Shown: one piece after another, positions 33,146 to 45,200 of the stretch
Position numbering within the stretch: position 1 is the stretch's first letter
Layout of the letters: the number at the start of each line of letters is the position of its first letter
Origin: Theristus sp. LFF4_11
Taxonomy: Eukaryota > Nematoda > Chromadorea > Monhysterida > Xyalidae
Assembly (NCBI GenBank): GCA_030248135.1
Contig: JASANC010004694.1
Coordinates: 62,001 to 126,000 of the forward strand
DNA length: 64,000 bases
Direction of reading: 5' to 3'
Notes under the pieces: model-generated
What the model saw: only the letters and a program-made list of their open reading frames with translations
The model's database searches: none
What the model was told of the DNA's origin: nothing
Made by a program: the position numbers and the translations under genes

Positions 33146-34950
33146 TGCTGAAACAACTGACGTTTCTCGTATTTGGCATCTGGTGCGGTTATCAAAACGT
33201 CAGCAAATTGAAACGGTGTTTAGTATATTGCGTACTTACGACTCGAGATGAGATTCCGATGTACAATTTTATTTTGTTTCTTATTGGCTGCTATTGTTCA
33301 TCCTGTACTGTGGTGTTTGATTTCGTTCTGTTGTGTCGTTTCTTTGCGGTTTTTTTCCTGTTCGCGCTCGGTTCTACAAAATTGTCATCGCTCCTTCCAT
33401 TTTTTCCGCAGATTCACATTGATACTTTTGGATACATGCTTCTTTCCATACGGGCCTGTTTCGTTTCGTTACGACCGATTCATTCTGTTTTGACTTCTGA
33501 AAGGCAGCACTATTCCACCACCGCTGCTATTATTTTAGCTAAATCATATGAAAAATATCAAAAAAACAAGGTGGGGATTGCCATGCACATATTTTGTTCG
33601 TTCACCTAGTCGATATGCTGGTCTCATGAAAATGGTGATTCCAAAAAAAACGCCGCAATGTGAATCAGGGCTTTGCTCGGTCATGACTAGGGTTGGCACA
33701 GGAAAAAAAAACGGTTTCTTTTCCGTTTTAAAACCGGTTTTTTTCCAGTTTTTTTTTCTTGAAAAAATAAAGAACCGGTTTTTTACTTTAAAAATTTTCA
33801 AACTTCGTGGTCAAAAATCACAACTCTTCGTTTGATTGATAAAATGTAAAATTATATTTTTGAAAAACGGTGCAGTGAACTGTGTCAAACTGAACTGGTG
33901 AAGCATCATTTTGCAGAAGCTTTTGTGTCAAGGGTCAAGTGAACTACGATGAAGACAAGGTGAGTGCTAAACCAAGTGCATATGTAGACACGGTCACTGC
34001 CCAGTCTTTGTTTTTAATTTATTGAACGTGCTGCCCTGGAAACCAGTGCGAAATTAATTTGATTTGAAACAAAAAATTGGGTAGCATTTGGTGGCAAAAA
34101 TAGCATATTGGGTCGGTTGTATGCCCGAAAACAGCATTTTACGCTGCTCAAAATCACCAATTTTGATGTATTTCCTATTTTGAGTTCAAGATGCCAAGTT
34201 CTGAAAAGTTTAGGAGGTGGGAAGCATTCGGTTTTTTATGGTTTTAAAACGGTTTTAAAACGGAAAAGAAACCGGTTTTTTTCCTGGCAATATAAAAAAC
34301 CGGTTTTTTACCAACTCTAGTCATGACGGCTCAAAAGACTCAATACTTTCGGAAGTTTCAGAGGACTCAGGGTTCCCATATTTTTTTGGCGTTTTTATTG
34401 GTCACGAAAAAAATTCCTTTTTTGAAAACGAATGTGTCATGAAAATTTTGAATTGTTGACTTGAACGTTGCCATTCATTATTTTGCCATTTTACCAATTT
34501 ACATTTGCTTGTTAATGTGTTCATATGGACGGTATTTTGTTTAACGGTTATCAGTCTGTTTTTTTCGATTTCGACTTTTTTGCATTCGCAAACAATTTTG
34601 TGCACAACACAACTTTATTTCCCTCGAATGTATGTGGAAAACAAACACATTCATTTCAGAGAAGAAATGACGAAATAAAATTGGACTAATTGGATTGTAA
34701 AACGCCTGTTCACATCGCTCAAACTGGTATCCCTGTTTCCGTGCAGCGCCTCCGGTGCTCTCAGGTGCAAATATCGAGGATAGTCAACAAATCAGAAGAG
34801 GACAAATAAGAATTGCTGATGTATGAACAATCTGGAACAATTGTTACAGTCGCCTGATCGTCCGGGTTGATGTGGGGTATCAATTGGTATCATAGCTTCG
34901 CTTGGCCCATCACAAGTTCTGCGTGAGGCCACAGTTTCGCAGCTGTCGCG
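33146..34950. other. No supported gene; hAT element insertion
   Basis: The long frame directly after the preceding stop codon (33142-33609) is hydrophobic by composition but has no start or splice context and is probably 3' UTR. The rest is dominated by the hAT element at 33688-34319. Confidence 0.5.
33688..34319 (+). mobile_element. Nonautonomous hAT element, copy 1 (632 bp)
   Basis: Inverted ends TAGGGTTGG (left) and CCAACTCTA (right) are bounded by a perfect 8-bp target duplication, GTCATGAC, at 33680-33687 and 34320-34327. An 8-bp duplication is the hAT hallmark. The ends contain AAACCGGTTTTTT-type palindromes. No transposase is encoded. Copy 2 is at 42906-43698 in the opposite orientation. 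Confidence 0.95.
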
Positions 34951-37837
34951 TCAAGCGAGCACTTCACAGACGTCCGATGCAGCCGACAAGTCCGACTCTT
35001 CGCTGCTCGGCTCTGCCTCTGCGTCGGCCACGGTCGCACGTGCGTCCAAGTGCACGGTGGTGATGTTGCTGATGGCGCCGGCTGAGCGTGCGGCCAGCAG
35101 CTGCTGCCTGCGATTGCTCGTAACTTAGGGCTACAACAATCGTGCTGTTTTTTGGTGGCTCGTTCAAAACCGTAAACAAAGCAATGTTCGGGTCAGTGGA
35201 GCGTGCAACTCAGCTAAAAGTTACTAGCACAGCGAGAATACACACGTTTCCTGAAAAAAACTGCGTGTTCTCGCCAAAAAATGCTCATTCTCGTTCGGGG
35301 CCACTTCTACTTTCAGTTGCAATGTTGTAGTCTGGTGCCCATGAATCCTGCCGTTAAAAGCGACGAGTTCAAAAGTGGTTGCAAGAATGCGTTGGACGCA
35401 CAGATTGTGCTGTCCGATGTAATAATGGACAGGCGGCTGTGGGAATCCGTTGAACGTGGTGCCTGCTGCGATCGTGTATGCGCCCATGCTCTCGAAGTAC
35501 AGCCATTCTTGCACACGCAGCAGCGGCAGACGACAACGCTCCAGCACGCAGTCGAGCCCATCGCACGTTGGACCCCACAGCGAACTCCACCAACACTCGG
35601 CCGTTGCTGACGCGCTCTGCAGACCAGCCTTCTTATTGATGTGCGTTTCTTAGTACAGCCCTCTCATTCGAACTGTGTCAGACCGAAATGACGTCATCGT
35701 CATGCGCTTTGAAACGTACGCTTGTCACGCAGCGTGGACCGGACTTTCAGTTTGTCTGGCTACTTTACGTGAAAAATCAGACTGAAAACAAAACTGAAAT
35801 TCTGGTGCTTGTCCGCGCCCCAGGCGCTTCTTTTTTAAAACGCACGCGCACGTGGCATCGGCATGCTCATGCTCATGATCCACTAGCGCGCGTGCACACG
35901 CTCCGGCCACAATAAAAACTTGTTCAAAGCGCGATTGTTCTGAAATTGTTCTGTTCGATCTTCCTTCTTGAAAAGGCTTGGCTTAGGTTAGGATCAGGTC
36001 AGGATCATGTTAGGCTTAGGATTAGGCTTTAGGATTAGAATTAGAATTTCGTCCGTTTAAGCAATGTCCGACAACGAGCGTGTCGGATTTTAGAAAAGAA
36101 GGGCAGCCGTCTGCGGTTGATAGACGGGCGTTTTAAAGCAAATGACGTCATTTCGATCCGACCGCTTATTTAGAACTGCAAATTGTTGACAGGATTTGCA
36201 CGTACCTCAAACAGCTGCTGCGGTGTGCGAATCGCCTGGTGGTCAAACAAAATACAGTTGAAGGAGCCGTAGACGCCGTCGTTGATGTAGTACATCTGTC
36301 CGGGCTCATTTTCATTCGCATCTGAAATGTTGCTTGTTGTTTGGCGATTCTATAGCAAATTGCATTTCCATGATGCTGACCGTTTTGCGTTATTCTGCTC
36401 GCAGGCACGGTGCACTTTGCAATCACCGAGCAGCACAACGTGAACGCCGTGCACGCAAAGAAACGCCCGGGCTCCGCGATGACGCGCACTTGCCGCTGCT
36501 CTGCGCTCTCCGGGAAGTGCCTCTCCAACGCACTGTTGATCTGCGCCGCCGCCTGTCATGCACATTTCTACATGTACAATGCACGATTTTATGGTCTGCC
36601 TAAGATGGTCGATTGGTAATTTTTGTTGCAAATGCTCAGCTCACGTCTTCAAACAGCAGAACGCCCGGCTGCTGGACGCCCATGAATCCACCACCGATGT
36701 CGAGAGTGCGCATCGAGTGACCCAGTTGATTGCCGACGTCAAACAGACGACGTGCGTGGCGGATGCCCTCAACCCAAGCGCTCGCGTCTTGTGCACCGCT
36801 ACCAATGTGGAATCTGTGAGAAATATAGCCGTTCGATTGCAGTTCATTCATTCCCTTGCCAGTACAGATTCACTCCTACAAGCACTGTTTATGATTTTAG
36901 GGCTTACGCAATGCCGACGACGTTCAAGCTGAGCTGCGCGGCCAAACTGAGCAACATGTCCGCCTGTTCGACCGGCTCACAACCGAATTTGATGTTCAGC
37001 GGACATTGTGCGCTTTTGTCAGACACGGCGATGCGCAGAAGCAGTCTGCATCAGTCAGAGACACATTTTCAACCGATGCCAAGTCAACGCAACAGCGCAT
37101 CACATTGGCTTACTCGGCGTGTGGGTGCAACTGTCTGATTTTGATCAGTTCGTCAGCGTTGTCGTACGTCATCAAGCGCACGCCGCACGCAGCCGCATGA
37201 CGAATGTGACTGCGTGTCTTGCACGGGTTCGCGTACACGATCCGGTCTGCCGACACACCCAAACCGCCCATCACCTGTGTTCAACAGTGCTTCATTCGAA
37301 GTTGTCTGGGTTCTGTTCCTGATGCAGAATGTGTCATTCTATTCACCTTCTGAATTTCGCATTTACTGGCACAGTCGAATCCAAGACCCAACGCAGCTAG
37401 CAGACGCAGCAGCATCGGATCATTGTTGCACTTTACTGCGTAGAACGGTGTGACCCGCGGCAACGCACGACGCCAACGACTGAACTGGCTCACCAGCTCA
37501 TTGCCGTCCATCACGTAGAACGCGCTTTCGTCTCCCTGTGGCACACGTACAGGCTGTTTTTCTAACGTCGTTGCTGTCTCACTCAACACTTGTCCATACC
37601 TTCATGTTTGTTGTTGATAGAAATTTAAAAATTCGAAGCGTTTACCCGTTTGTTAGCTTCGATGGCGATGTCACGAGCGACGTCAATTGGCGTCAACGCT
37701 GCGTCAGGCACGACAATCAGCGGGGCGATCGGGTCAGCAACAGGGCCGTTGGCTGGCGGTGGTGCTGGTGCATTGTTGCTGGTCGCAGTCGACTGCTCAG
37801 CGGATGAAGAAGTGTGCAGAAATTTGTTGTTAGCCAT
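34951..37837 (-). CDS. ODC1: Ornithine decarboxylase
   Basis: Predicted exons, 5' to 3': 37837-37646, 37535-37347, 37274-37114, 37045-36908, 36813-36645, 36552-36381, 36321-36206, 35616-35402, 35107-34951 (TGA); 502 residues. It decarboxylates ornithine to putrescine, the first step of polyamine synthesis, in the cytosol as a PLP dimer. The PLP lysine lies in TPFYAVKCN, followed by [31 protein letters not shown], the phosphate-binding [21 protein letters not shown], and the catalytic cysteine in GPTCDGLD. Active-site residues from both subunits are present, arguing for an enzyme rather than antizyme inhibitor. The N-terminal 60 residues are a Pro/Ala-rich extension unlike the human start. The last exon is acidic and Ser/Glu-rich ([14 protein letters not shown]), like the PEST/degron tail that drives turnover. 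The acceptor at 35616 could instead be 35631. Confidence 0.95.
35760..35935 (-). repeat. Dispersed repeat, copy 2 (ODC intron)
   Basis: Inverted relative of 30490-30760: on the minus strand GGAGCGTGTGCACGCGCGCT is followed by GATCATGAGCATGAGCATGC. It lies in the 589-base ODC intron 35617-36205, which also carries TTAGG-rich sequence at 35970-36040. Confidence 0.7.
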
Positions 37838-38000
37838 ATCCGAGAGGCGAGGCCGGGCCGATCAAGAGACTGCGCTTCACGGAAACAGGGATACCAGCTG
37901 GAAAGCAACAGTGAAACACTGAGAAAGCAAATCTATCAGTGGGAATAAGACAATGGCGGTGTTTTAATGAGCGTTCGCTGCTTACTTGAGCAAACAATTG

Positions 38001-38296
38001 TCAGTGCTGGAATGATGCTGGATCGGGGTCCCACGGAGGCTCCGTGTTGAAGTTCAGGTAGACGCTGGGCGTGCTGCCTTCGGGTCGTGCGTTGTAGTAC
38101 GCACCAGCGATACCCGTCTGCATTTGCAATCAAAAATTATTGCACTACTTGACTTGCACCGTGAAAGGCAGTCAATTCAAGCGGAAATCAATAGAATGCT
38201 TACTTGCTGACCCGACTCGAACAGACGGAAAACGGCGGCGGGCACTTTTAATGGCGAAATGTTGGAAACAACGGCCGTGCCGTGGTTGTTAGGCTG
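38001..38296 (-). CDS. Unknown protein, C-terminal two exons
   Basis: Two phase-0 exons (38296-38204 and 38117-38001, TGA) are bounded by consensus splice sites and stay open. They contain NHGTAVVSNISPLKVPAA, FRLFESGQQ and, after the intron, TGIAGAYYNARPEGSTPS, then an acidic, Pro-rich end. I do not recognise the family. A possible upstream exon ends at about 38718 and contains an ATG and a His/Gln-rich stretch (HQQHHHRR), but this is unproved. The stop codon is 163 bases upstream of the ODC start on the same strand. Confidence 0.45.
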
Positions 38297-38299
38297 CTG

Positions 38300-40490
38300 T
38301 GGAACACAGACGGACGGAGAACAAAAAATGAAGGAAAACCGCAGAATTCAGCGACCGTGCACCTTTTCTGTGCGTTCCAGTGGCTGATGGTTTATTTCAC
38401 ACAAAGGTGCGATCTTATGATACCAGCAAAGGCGATGTTCCGAGAAAATATCCTGAAATGGACAAAGCGGTGGCTGATTGAAATTCCTAACATCTTCAAG
38501 GTTGAGTCATAGCGTCGGGTTGAAAAGTCGCAAATAAACACACTGTACAACATGTCAACGTATGAAACTCGCTTCTCGTGTTTAGGCGCAACCAGCTGAG
38601 ACTGACGACAAGAGCAAAGGGAAACTGAAAAACGGTTTGTTCAAAGAAACTTGCGCAAGGCGTACGCACGTGTGATTATTCAGCAGCGACTTATCGCATT
38701 GCCACGGCCTAACCAACCAGCCAGCAAAATGTGCGTCGGTGGTGGTGTTGCTGATGTGCAAGCGGCATGCTCAGAAACGGCACGTGCAAATACAGAATGA
38801 AACGTAAAACACACAACGCTGAGTACTGCTTCGTCTGTTCTGTTGGTTTGTGAGGCTGCCGACTCAGCAACCTAACGTTTCACGCCCGAGAACGTATAAC
38901 CGTGAATGAACTGTTTTGCAATGCAGTGTGGGGGTAAACTGCTACATCATGTACACTGCATGGTGCGAATACCGGTAATTACTGGTATTTTATCTGTGGT
39001 CGCTGTTTCGAAGCTGTATGCTTCAGTGGGAAACATGTGAATTGTGTTGGCATTTTTCTCACATTCATAGATGTCCCTGTGCTCAGTTCACAGTACACAG
39101 TTTCGTGTTACATTTTGTGCAACAACATCACAGTGGTTGGTGATAAGCTTTAGCTGCTTGTTCAGAAGTTTTATCTTTTTTTCAAAATGTTTTGCGTTGG
39201 ACAAGGACACCTAAAATTTCCTCGCAGCACCAAAAAATCAAAATTTATGCCAAAGGTACACTGAAAATGGAAATGTTTTTGGCACTTTCAAGCAGTCATT
39301 ATTAAGACTGGCAAGTCGACCTTTGATCACAAAACCACGCCATTATTTCTTCACATTGAATAAGTTTTTAGTGGTGTTTCAAAGTGATGAAATAAACAAC
39401 AAAGACAAGGTCTGTTTGATAAGCGCCGCAACTTGAAAAAACATCCGGTTGAAGTGCGCCTTCAGCTTAAGGACAATTTTATATAAATCTCAGCAATACA
39501 TCACAGATGTAAAGGGACAATACAATAACATAGGTATTTGGAAACAGAATAAAAGCTAACAAATTAATAAAATAAATATTCCGCTGAAGTTTCAGGTATG
39601 TAATGTGGATTTATTCAAATATGTCCGGACTTTTAAAATGACGTCATTTGCTTTAAAAACGCTTGTTTGTCAAAGTACAGGCACTAAAATTTCAGTTAGG
39701 TGTGACTGATTCGACATTTACCATTTGTTTACGGGAAGAAATCGGTTAAACGAAAAGTCGGTTTGCTGTGAACGCAAGCGCATGTTTTGCAGCACATGAC
39801 GTCATTTCAGTGGGACACGTTTGAAAAAATAGGTCATAGACTATTAGATAAAATATAATGTTCCTTGAACCCAGTTCAACGCGAAAAAAGTTCAAAACAA
39901 TGCATTTTTACTTCACGTATTTCTAGATTTCGTTTGTGTAGGCAAATTTTTACTGAAAAAACTTGATTTGGGATGCCAAAAAGTTTTTTCATGTTCTGGC
40001 AAGTAACTGCCAATCAGCGAATATCCGAAGAAATTACAGTCAGTTGATGAGTGAACAATAATTTCATAACACCATAAATTCTAGCCAGTGGCGTCAATTT
40101 TAAGGAAGCGTTCAAAACGAATCATTTGCTGAATCCGCCAGTAATTTGTTCGGTGTGTGTTTTGTAAAAAATTTACACCTTTGGGTGTTCATTCAGCTTT
40201 TGAGTATTTACGGTAAAAAGAGGAGACAATTAATCCACGTGTCTATCAAGCAGTCTACAGTCGAACTCTAAATTATAGACAATCAGCTGTCTGGTTGGTG
40301 ATTACCTCCCGCACAGAAATCATGCATCACCAACCAATCAGCTGATTGCACATAATTTAGAGTTCGACTGTAGCAGGGTTCTAGTTTCCATCAAAACTGA
40401 GATCATACACGGTAGCACAGTGGCCAAATGCAACGAAGCACGCGGCAGACCGTATGACCACAAAGGAATGTGCAGCATGGCACGGTCAGT
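38300..40490. other. No supported gene
   Basis: Apart from a possible 5' exon of the unknown gene near 38718-38800, I see only AT-rich sequence and the TIR element at 40258-40370. Confidence 0.5.
40258..40370. mobile_element. TIR element, TA-flanked (family 2, copy B)
   Basis: CAGTCGAACTCTAAATTATA at the left is inverted at the right (TATGTGCAATC... with TTTAGAGTTCGACTG), with TA on each side (40256-40257, 40371-40372). It is a 113-base near-perfect palindrome related to 27904-28164. Confidence 0.9.
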
Positions 40491-41158
40491 TCAGTTGCAT
40501 TTGACTCGCGGCTGCTTGCGTAAGCGTCTGCATCCGGCGTAGGTCGACTTGATGTCCGTGCAGAAACCGAACACCCGTTTGCCGGTGGCGTCGGTCGCCT
40601 CAGCAACGCAGCGTTTCAGTTGCTCGTCACAGTAGCAGCCGTAACTGAACACCGATGACAATCTTGGCTTGTTGCACAAACAGAAATTTGAGAATCCAAC
40701 TGGTTCGAGCCGCAAATTGGCAAAATAACATTTTTCACATTCCATCGAGAATTTTTTTTATCTGGATGAACTTCCGTGTTTGTCAACAAGGTAAAAAGCT
40801 TGGTTGCTTGCTGCTACATATTGTACCAAAACCATTGCCTCTTGTGACTGACTCATCCAATTCGACTCCATTGTGCCGTCGATGGCAGCAGAATAGGCCG
40901 TAATCGACGTTGTTGTAGTAATGACGGCACAGGTCCGGCCGTTTCGTGCAGTAATGGCCGCCGTCTGAAAATCAAAATCTTCGAGCCAAAAATCAACAGA
41001 GTAGCGAGTATATGGCAAGTTTTCATGACGAACTCACACCAGAACGCGCCGCTGTAGAGTGAACTTCCATTGATGTTCTTGGTGACCGCGTACCTGGCCA
41101 ATGCGACGGCGACCAGCTCAACGAGCACCATCACCGTCAACACATGTTCCACTCTCAT
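40491..41158 (-). CDS. Secreted cysteine-rich protein, unknown family
   Basis: Predicted exons, 5' to 3': 41158-41038, 40964-40833, 40699-40491 (TGA); 153 residues. The start has a signal peptide (MRVEHVLTVMVLVELVAVA). The mature part contains at least a dozen cysteines in clustered patterns (YCTKRPDLC, FCC, FCLC, YGCYC, RCV, FCT, GC, KC near the end) with many basic residues. This fits a disulfide-rich secreted protein, such as an extracellular ligand or defence peptide, but I do not recognise a family and no function is claimed. The acceptor at 40700 has a weak pyrimidine tract, so the central exon junction could differ. Confidence 0.6.
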
Positions 41159-42207
41159 GTTGATAACACGTCCACAAATGTCAAACGATTTCGCAAAGTA
41201 AAGTGCATAAAACGCACATGTATTATCAGTATTATTATGACGTCGATTTTTTTGTTTTCACCGTTTTCAAAAACTATCGCGGACAACCGAACGCTCGTTC
41301 AAAACCGTTGGCACGCAAATCGAAAACAACGCGCCAAATACAAAAACAATTGTTGCGGCGCTGAAAGAACGAAGAGAAATTGCATGAATAATGATCGCAT
41401 AACAAGATCATCCACATGCAAGTGTCGGCCTATCCTTGTCCTGCGAGCACACCTGGCATTTGCACATGCCAAACTCAGACAAATACGAAATTCAAACAAA
41501 TTTGATTCAGATGGTCACTTATTTTATCATCGTCGTGCGCGATACACACCAATTGTGTTTGATAAACTCATGCCTGGTTTGAAAATGAGTTAACAAGTGT
41601 TATTTCGTGTCTTCTTTGTGAGCACAAAAACCTGTCACGTATGATAATGACCAAGTTTGCAATTGCCATTCTTGCGCAATCTGTGCCATGCCACATAAAC
41701 ACGCTGAAAACTGGACAATAGCAATAGAAATAAAATGTAAACCTTTTTGGAAATCAATTACAAGTTTTCGAGGGTATTAAATAAAAATTCGCGCCTATTT
41801 TCTACGCAAAACGATCATATCACCGTGAAACAAGATACAACTGCTTTGTTATTGGCGTTTTGAAGGGAAAATCATTATTATTGCCGTTTTATTTCATGTT
41901 TTTCACCAGGCACTTCTTTAACCACAGGCAATCATCAACGCAGAGCAGGTGACGTTTTCACTTCTCTCTGTGGTGTTTTTTATGATCAATGTATCCAACA
42001 GATCAAATCATGATGTTTGCTGAAAAAGTAATCTCTTTATCAACTGCACTGAATAATGTCTTTTCCAACGCAACAACCCCCCCCCCCCTCCCAAAAAACA
42101 CCCGTAAACTGGCAGCATATATTCACAACAAATCGAGATCACGACGCAGTGAGTCAGTTCGTGTTGAAGGCGGTGTCGTGCGCGTTGGCGGTATCCCACC
42201 ATGTGCA
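41159..42207. other. Intergenic, no supported gene
   Basis: No recognisable coding sequence. It includes a short C run at about 42069-42081. Confidence 0.5.
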
Positions 42208-45200
42208 TCATGATGGGCGTCCATGGTTTGCGGCTGTTGTTGCGGCGTACAGTGCAGCCAGCCACTCCGGGCTCACGTGTTGCATTTGCGCGAGCATCAG
42301 CTGCAGCTCGGCCGTCCACTGCGGCGACGACGCCGCCAGAACTGCGCTCAACAGCGCAGCTGCGTCGGCACCCTCGCTGCCCACGGTGGCCAGTTCCGGT
42401 GGTGGTGCATTGCGGGCGCTCTTGGCTGGGGGCGCAGTGCAATCAGGCGACTGCTGCGTTGTTGATGAGCACGCAGTGCTGCTCTGCTGTGTTGTGCTCG
42501 TGTGTGCTGCTTGCTGAGTGTGCCTTGCTGGTGACTGTGTGGCCCCCGGCAGTGCACCCGTTGCTTGTCGCTTACCGCGTGCCCTGCCGCTGCCGGCGCT
42601 CGTCTGAAACTTGGATCATTTCGGCAACTGAATGCAAAGTTTGTCATTGCATGCATCTTCTTGAAATCTTGATGCAACGAATCCTGCATTTCCACAGAGA
42701 CATTTCCAACAGCAACCATCAGACGCGTACCGAAGTGAGCATGGTTTTCATTTCTGGCTGCTCTCGTGCCCATGCGAGCGCTCTCGCGTACCACGCGTCC
42801 GTGTCTTGTTGCTGCGACTGCGCTGACGAACGTGCGTCAATGTTGCACTGCTGCTGCGTTGCAAACGGTTCGTTGGAAAACTCAAAACCAAATACCACGC
42901 TCGACTAGAGTTGGTAAAAAACCGGTTTTTTATATTGCCAGGAAAAAAAACGGTTTCTTTTCCGTTTTAAAACCGTTTTAAAACCATAAAAACCGAATGC
43001 TTCCCAGCTCCTAAACTTTTCAGAACTTTGCATCTTGAACTCAAAATAGGAAATACATCAAAATTAGTGATTTTGAGCAGCGTAAAATGCTGTTTTCGGG
43101 CATACAACCGACCCAATATGCTATTTTTGCCACCAAATGCTACCCAATTTTTTGTTTCAAATCAAATTAATTTCTTTTTATTGGTTTCCAGGGCAGCACG
43201 TTCAATAAATTGAAAACAAAGACTGGGCAGTGACCGTGTAGGTGTGGGGAGCGGGAGGGACGGTTTCAAGGAGACCGGATAGCTGACCCCGATTAGGGGG
43301 CGAGATTTGCAGAACTGCAAAGTGAAACCGGTGGCGGATTGCGTTTGAAAAATAACATTTCATCAGTTACCCTTTGCAAATCGACAACATCGTCAGTTAG
43401 TCTGCATATGCACTTAGTTTAGCAGTCACCTTGTCTTCATCGTATTTCACTTGACCCTTGCCATAAAAGCTTCTGCAAAATGATGCTTCACCAGTTCAGT
43501 TCGACACAGTTCACTGCACCGTTTTTTCAAAAATATAATTTTACATTTTATCAATCAAACAAAGAATTGTGATTTTTGACCACGAAGTTTGAAAATTTTT
43601 AAGGTAAAAAACCGGTTCTTTATTTTTTCAAAAAAAACTGGAAAAAAACCGGTTTTAAAACGGAAAAGAAACCGTTTTTTTTTCCTGTGCCAACCCTACG
43701 CTCGACCAATTCGTGCACCAACGAACCTGCGTGGCGAGCACTTTGAAGATGCGCGCGACGACCGCACGCCACGAGTCGCCGCCGGTGCCGGCTGGCAGTT
43801 TGTCGATGAGTTTCAGCAGCACAAACAGCCACCGCCGCAACGACGTGCGATTGTCCGCGGACGCACGCAGCGCCGCACGCAGCATCGAGGCCGCTTGCTG
43901 ACGTGCGTGCTGGCACACGAGCACACGGTCGCGCTCGTTCAGGTAACGTCTGAAGTGGGTGCAGACTCAATGAAAGGCAAACTCAAGTGCAGCACGCTGA
44001 TTGGCTTCCTGGTTCTGCTCAGCCAACCACAGTGTATCGCTTGTCAGTTGTGAATGTGATGCATGCTGCTTTCGGTTTGCAAACAATGCGCGCACTTCTC
44101 CAGGTCCGGCTTCTTGTTGAGCGCAACGACCATCTCGAGCAGCCTCTGCAGGTCGTGCGTGTCACGTGCCACCCGAACGCTCATCACACTCAGACGCAGC
44201 ATGTGATACGCAAACGAACCGTTGCGATCGATGTCGTCCGACGGGTAACGCCAAATGCCCTGTAGAATGTCATTGGCGTGCGGTTTTCCATAAAACATGG
44301 AACAAAATGAAGCTGGCTTGACGCTCACATCAAACCAGTTTGACAAGCGGGACTGCTGCGTGAACAGCGCACAAGGCAGGCCGAGTCGTTTGCCGTCACC
44401 GTACAGCAGCTCTGCTGCCAACTTTGGGTCCTGAAATATGGCGTCCAAAAGTCGAAATTGATTTAGTCAAACGTCTACATCACTGCATTACGTTGATTGG
44501 TTGCTTGCATCACAGCAATCCAGCCATCAAAGCGATCCAATAACAACAACACGATCCAATAAGTTCACACGAACGCACGTGTAGTGGCGAGCGACGGTGT
44601 GTGTAAATGGTGGCCAGCCGATAATAGGCCTTGTAGTACTTTGCAGCATTCGCAAAGCGTTTGATGCAGAGACGCAGCGCATCGACCGTCCACTCAAAGA
44701 CGTCGTCAATCATTCGTGCTTCCTCCTCCTTCTCCGTCTGCTGATTTGCACTCTGTGCAGCGACCGAGTCCACCAGACAATCCACAGTGCTCACCACGTC
44801 CTCGCTCACAAACCACCTGAGCAAACACGAATGTTTCGTTTTGAAACGTCAAACTCTTCATTTAGCAAAGGTGAAACAGACCAAAACGGCTTTGCCCGAC
44901 ACATGCGAATGCGCCCGCTTCGCCAACCTGCCAGCAGCATGCAACCACTGTGTCTTGTCGTATTCATTGCGGCAGAACGCGTGCGCACGCAACATGCCCA
45001 GCAGACGATGAGCGTAACGCAGTTCCTCGGTGAGTGTGACGTCACCGTTCAAGAGTCGCTTCACGACGACCGAGTGCACGCGGTAGTGCAGCTCGAGCGC
45101 CTCCAGTGAGTAGCGTTGTGGCGACTGGAAACGAATGCGCTCCGCATAGCGAGCACCGTCGGCGTCCATCGCACGCAGCGCCCTCTCGTACTCGACGACA

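Noticed and set aside
33142..33609. 155-codon hydrophobic frame after the membrane-protein gene
   Set aside because: It overlaps the upstream stop codon, starts with no good context, and its hydrophobicity follows from T-rich sequence; likely 3' UTR.
41144..41593. 149-codon plus-strand frame opposite the cysteine-rich gene start
   Set aside because: Basic, no domain, and partly antisense to the better-supported gene.
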